Shown here in pieces: positions 61,985 to 64,000 of a stretch of 64,000 bases of DNA. Within the stretch, counting starts at the first letter, position 1. Every line of letters begins with the position of its first letter. The notes under the pieces are model-generated. The model made no database searches. It saw nothing but the letters and a program-made list of their open reading frames with translations, and was not told the DNA's origin. The DNA lies in the NCBI GenBank assembly GCA_944326265.1, contig CALVDE010000001.1:335605-399604 (forward strand). The letters are read 5' to 3'. This DNA is from an uncultured Bacteroidales bacterium (GTDB lineage Bacteria > Bacteroidota > Bacteroidia > Bacteroidales > UBA932). The position numbers and the translations under genes are program-made.

Positions 61985-62074
61985 ATGCCTAGCGGAAAGA
62001 AAAGAAAAAGACATAAAATGGCTACGCACAAGCGTAAAAAACGTTTGCGCAAGAACAGACATAAAAAGAGATAG
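61985..62074 (+). CDS. 29-residue very basic peptide, COX24/AURKAIP1-like
   Basis: MPSGKKRKRHKMATHKRKKR is followed by LRKNRHKKR; 19 of 29 residues are Lys, Arg or His. The KMATHKRKKRLRKNRHKKR motif is the mark of the AURKAIP1/COX24 domain, a very small ribosome-associated protein in bacteria and mitochondria. It starts 8 nt after HU and shares its transcript up to the terminator at 62,096. It is too short for most ORF callers. Confidence 0.8.
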   Translation: MPSGKKRKRHKMATHKRKKRLRKNRHKKR

Positions 62075-62095
62075 CGGCCATTATTAGCTACATTG

Positions 62096-62132
62096 AATCT
62101 AAAGCGTTGGTGAACCGCTTTAGATTTTTTTT
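62096..62132 (+). terminator. Terminator of the HU operon
   Basis: AATCTAAAGCG / CGCTTTAGATT stem (62,096-62,126) followed by a T run to 62,132. It precedes the RNase G gene, whose ATG is only 10 nt later, so RNase G probably has its own control or is read through. Confidence 0.88.
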
Positions 62133-62141
62133 TAAATAGAG

Positions 62142-63695
62142 ATGGATAGAACACTGATAATAGATGTAAACTTAAAGGAGACGGTGATAGCCCTTCTTGA
62201 GGACCGCCGGTTGGTGGAACTGAACAAGGAACAGAATGCGGAGAGGGCGTTTTCTTTGAGGGATGTGTATCTGGGAAAAGTGAAGAAGCTCATTCCGACG
62301 TTGAATGCAGCTTTTGTAGACATAGGGGACAAGAAAGACGCATTCGTCCATTATCTGGATCTGGGACTGAATTTCAAAGCTTTTGACTATTTCGCAAAAC
62401 AGATAAACCCCAACAGGGATTTCAAGTCTTTTTTTTCATCGGTCGATATAAACAATATTCTTGAGAAAGAGGGAAAAATCGAGAATGTCCTCAAGCCGGG
62501 ACAGCCGATTATAGTCCAGATAGTCAAGGAACCGATATCGACCAAAGGGTCCAGACTTACTGGAGAAATATCCATAGCAGGACGTAATCTGGTCCTTCTC
62601 CCTTTTGGAGACAAGATAAGTGTCTCGCAGAAAATCTCGTCAAAGGAAGAGAAGAAGCGTCTTGAACGCCTGCTGTACAGTATTCTTCCTGCGAATTACG
62701 GTGCCATCATAAGAACGGCTGCAGAAGGCAAGAATGCGGCGGTTCTTGATGCGGAGCTGCGCCTGCTGGTTAAGAAGTGGGAGGATTCCTGGCCTAAAAT
62801 GGCATCCAGGAAGATGCCTCAGCTTCTTTTTAAGGAAAACAGCAAGACGACCACTATTCTTCGGGATCTGCTCAATGACACGTTTACCAATATTTACGTG
62901 AATGATGAGAGTGTGTATCACGAAGTGCGTGAGTACACCTCTACCATATTGCCTGACCATGAGAAGATAGTCAAGCTGTATAAGGGACATGAGCCGATCC
63001 TGGACCATTTTGATGTGACCAGGCAGATAAAGTCTTCTTTCGGCAAGGTTGTTCCGATGCGTCAGGGTGCATATCTTGTAATAGAGCATACCGAGGCCAT
63101 GCACGTGGTGGATGTCAACAGCGGCACCAGGGTAAAGACAGGAAAGGATCAGGAACAGAATGCTTTTGATGTGAACTGCACGGCTGCGGAGGAAATCGCC
63201 AGACAGCTCAAGCTTCGCGATATGGGCGGAATAATCATTGTGGACTTCATAGATATGGATCGCGGAGAGCATAAGAACGCCCTTCATAAGAAGATGCAGG
63301 ATCTCATGGCGGGGGACAGGGCCAAGCACAATATTCTGCCGTTGACAAAGTTCGGCTTGATGCAGATAACCAGGCAGCGTGTGCGTCCGGCTACCGAGAT
63401 AGAGACAAAGGAGACATGTCCTGCGTGTGGAGGAACGGGAAAAATATCATCCAGTATTCTGATAGATGAGAATATTGAAAGGCAGTTGGCGTATTTCGTG
63501 AAGGAGAAAGGCGAGAAGGCGTTTCACCTCACCGTGAATCCGCTGGTGGAGGCTTATATTACAAAGGGCATGTTCAATTCCATAGTGCGGAGCTGGAAGA
63601 AAAAGTACGGAGTGAGCATATCGGTTTCCGCATCGGAGGATATGGCGATATTGGATTTTGAGTGGACAAAAAAAGATGGAGAAAAACTATCTTGA
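62142..63695 (+). CDS. rng: Ribonuclease G/E family endoribonuclease
   Basis: 517 residues. S1-like RNA-binding domain at the N-terminus (VYLGKVKKLIPTLNAAFVDIG), nuclease core with IIVDFIDMD (the metal-binding Asp pair, about 365-373), and the Zn-link CPACGGTGKI near residue 427. It processes 5'-monophosphorylated RNA, including rRNA, which fits its place directly upstream of an rRNA operon. Complete and of normal length. Confidence 0.95.
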   Translation: MDRTLIIDVNLKETVIALLEDRRLVELNKEQNAERAFSLRDVYLGKVKKLIPTLNAAFVDIGDKKDAFVHYLDLGLNFKAFDYFAKQINPNRDFKSFFSSVDINNILEKEGKIENVLKPGQPIIVQIVKEPISTKGSRLTGEISIAGRNLVLLPFGDKISVSQKISSKEEKKRLERLLYSILPANYGAIIRTAAEGKNAAVLDAELRLLVKKWEDSWPKMASRKMPQLLFKENSKTTTILRDLLNDTFTNIYVNDESVYHEVREYTSTILPDHEKIVKLYKGHEPILDHFDVTRQIKSSFGKVVPMRQGAYLVIEHTEAMHVVDVNSGTRVKTGKDQEQNAFDVNCTAAEEIARQLKLRDMGGIIIVDFIDMDRGEHKNALHKKMQDLMAGDRAKHNILPLTKFGLMQITRQRVRPATEIETKETCPACGGTGKISSSILIDENIERQLAYFVKEKGEKAFHLTVNPLVEAYITKGMFNSIVRSWKKKYGVSISVSASEDMAILDFEWTKKDGEKLS

Positions 63696-63750
63696 TAATC
63701 AAATAGTTGAGAAAAAAGTGAAAAATTTTTGAAAAAAAGTTGCAAAAAAA

Positions 63751-63782
63751 TTTGGAGAATAAGAAAACACCCTCTATCTTTG
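63751..63782 (+). promoter_or_regulatory. rRNA operon promoter
   Basis: -33 TTTG at 63,751-63,754 and -7 TATCTTTG at 63,775-63,782 (20-nt spacer) in a T/A-rich tract. The leader of about 160 nt holds a short hairpin TAATTTC/GAAATTA near 63,899-63,916. Confidence 0.75.
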
Positions 63783-63952
63783 CGGTCCCTTTCGGAAAGG
63801 AACTGAGATGAAGAGATGATGAGGGACTCCGAAAGAACTGAAGTTGATTGAAATATTGAAGAACAAGTACAAGCAAAGTACCAAGAAAAGAGTAGCGTTA
63901 ATTTCTTTGGAAATTAAAGTGATGTCAGGACAAGCTAAAGATAAGAAAATAT

Positions 63953-64000
63953 ACAATGAAGAGTTTGATCCTGGCTCAGGATGAACGCTAGCGGCAGGCT
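63953..64000 (+). rRNA. rrs: 16S ribosomal RNA, 5' end (truncated by window edge)
   Basis: TGAAGAGTTTGATCCTGG and CTCAGGATGAACGCTAGCGG match the universal 5' end of 16S rRNA; the next bases GCAGGC continue the standard helix. The start is set by comparison with the E. coli 5' end, give or take 5 nt. Confidence 0.95.

Overview
The window joins two different regions. Positions 1 to about 40,904 are the right-hand part of an integrated tailed bacteriophage. From about 40,905 to the end is host chromosome of a member of the Bacteroidetes, most likely the order Bacteroidales. The host call rests on several things: the -33 TTTG / -7 TAnnTTTG promoter signature in front of many genes, a tmRNA whose tag ends YALAA, a seven-helix HD phosphohydrolase and a beta-barrel/TPR gene pair of Bacteroidetes type, and a 16S rRNA 5' end at the right edge.

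Prophage layout. 1-5.9 kb: early or accessory genes (two ParB-like proteins, an amber-interrupted DEDDh exonuclease, a VRR-NUC nuclease, an HELAH metallopeptidase). 5.9-11.4 kb: packaging and portal genes, ending in a minor head (MuF-type) protein with a nuclease-like C-terminus. 11.4-15.3 kb: a minus-strand island inserted in the structural operon. It holds a probable small RNA, a KilA-N/antirepressor gene pair with a strongly structured leader, a lipoprotein/membrane-protein operon and two small genes. 15.5-34.4 kb: scaffold, decoration, major capsid, connector and tail genes, a -1 frameshifted tail chaperone, the tape measure, distal tail proteins and a giant tail-tip protein. This is the order expected of a siphovirus. 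34.4-37.7 kb: a complete diversity-generating retroelement (DGR). It has a tail gene with a C-terminal variable repeat (VR), a template repeat (TR) and a reverse transcriptase. VR and TR differ at ten positions over 112 bp, and every difference lies at a template adenine. 37.6-40.7 kb: small tail or lysis genes, holin candidates, an amidase and a spanin-like protein. The prophage ends in the 3' half of a tRNA, probably tRNA-Arg(CCT). Integrase, replication and repressor genes are not seen and presumably lie left of position 1.

Six copies of a dyad resembling TGTGTTTAATAAACACA lie in intergenic regions of the prophage, at least four of them on or beside promoters. They look like a shared repressor operator that would keep the late genes, the antirepressor and the DGR cassette under one control.

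Host layout. xerD-nth-ftsE on the minus strand diverge from a TPR protein / outer-membrane barrel pair. These are followed by gyrB, an alpha-oxoamine synthase family enzyme, the HD phosphohydrolase, ssrA, coaD, a double thioredoxin-fold protein and a LysE-type exporter. Next come ugd, ung and lon on the minus strand, then HU, a 29-residue basic peptide, RNase G and the start of an rRNA operon. All host genes appear intact and ordinary.
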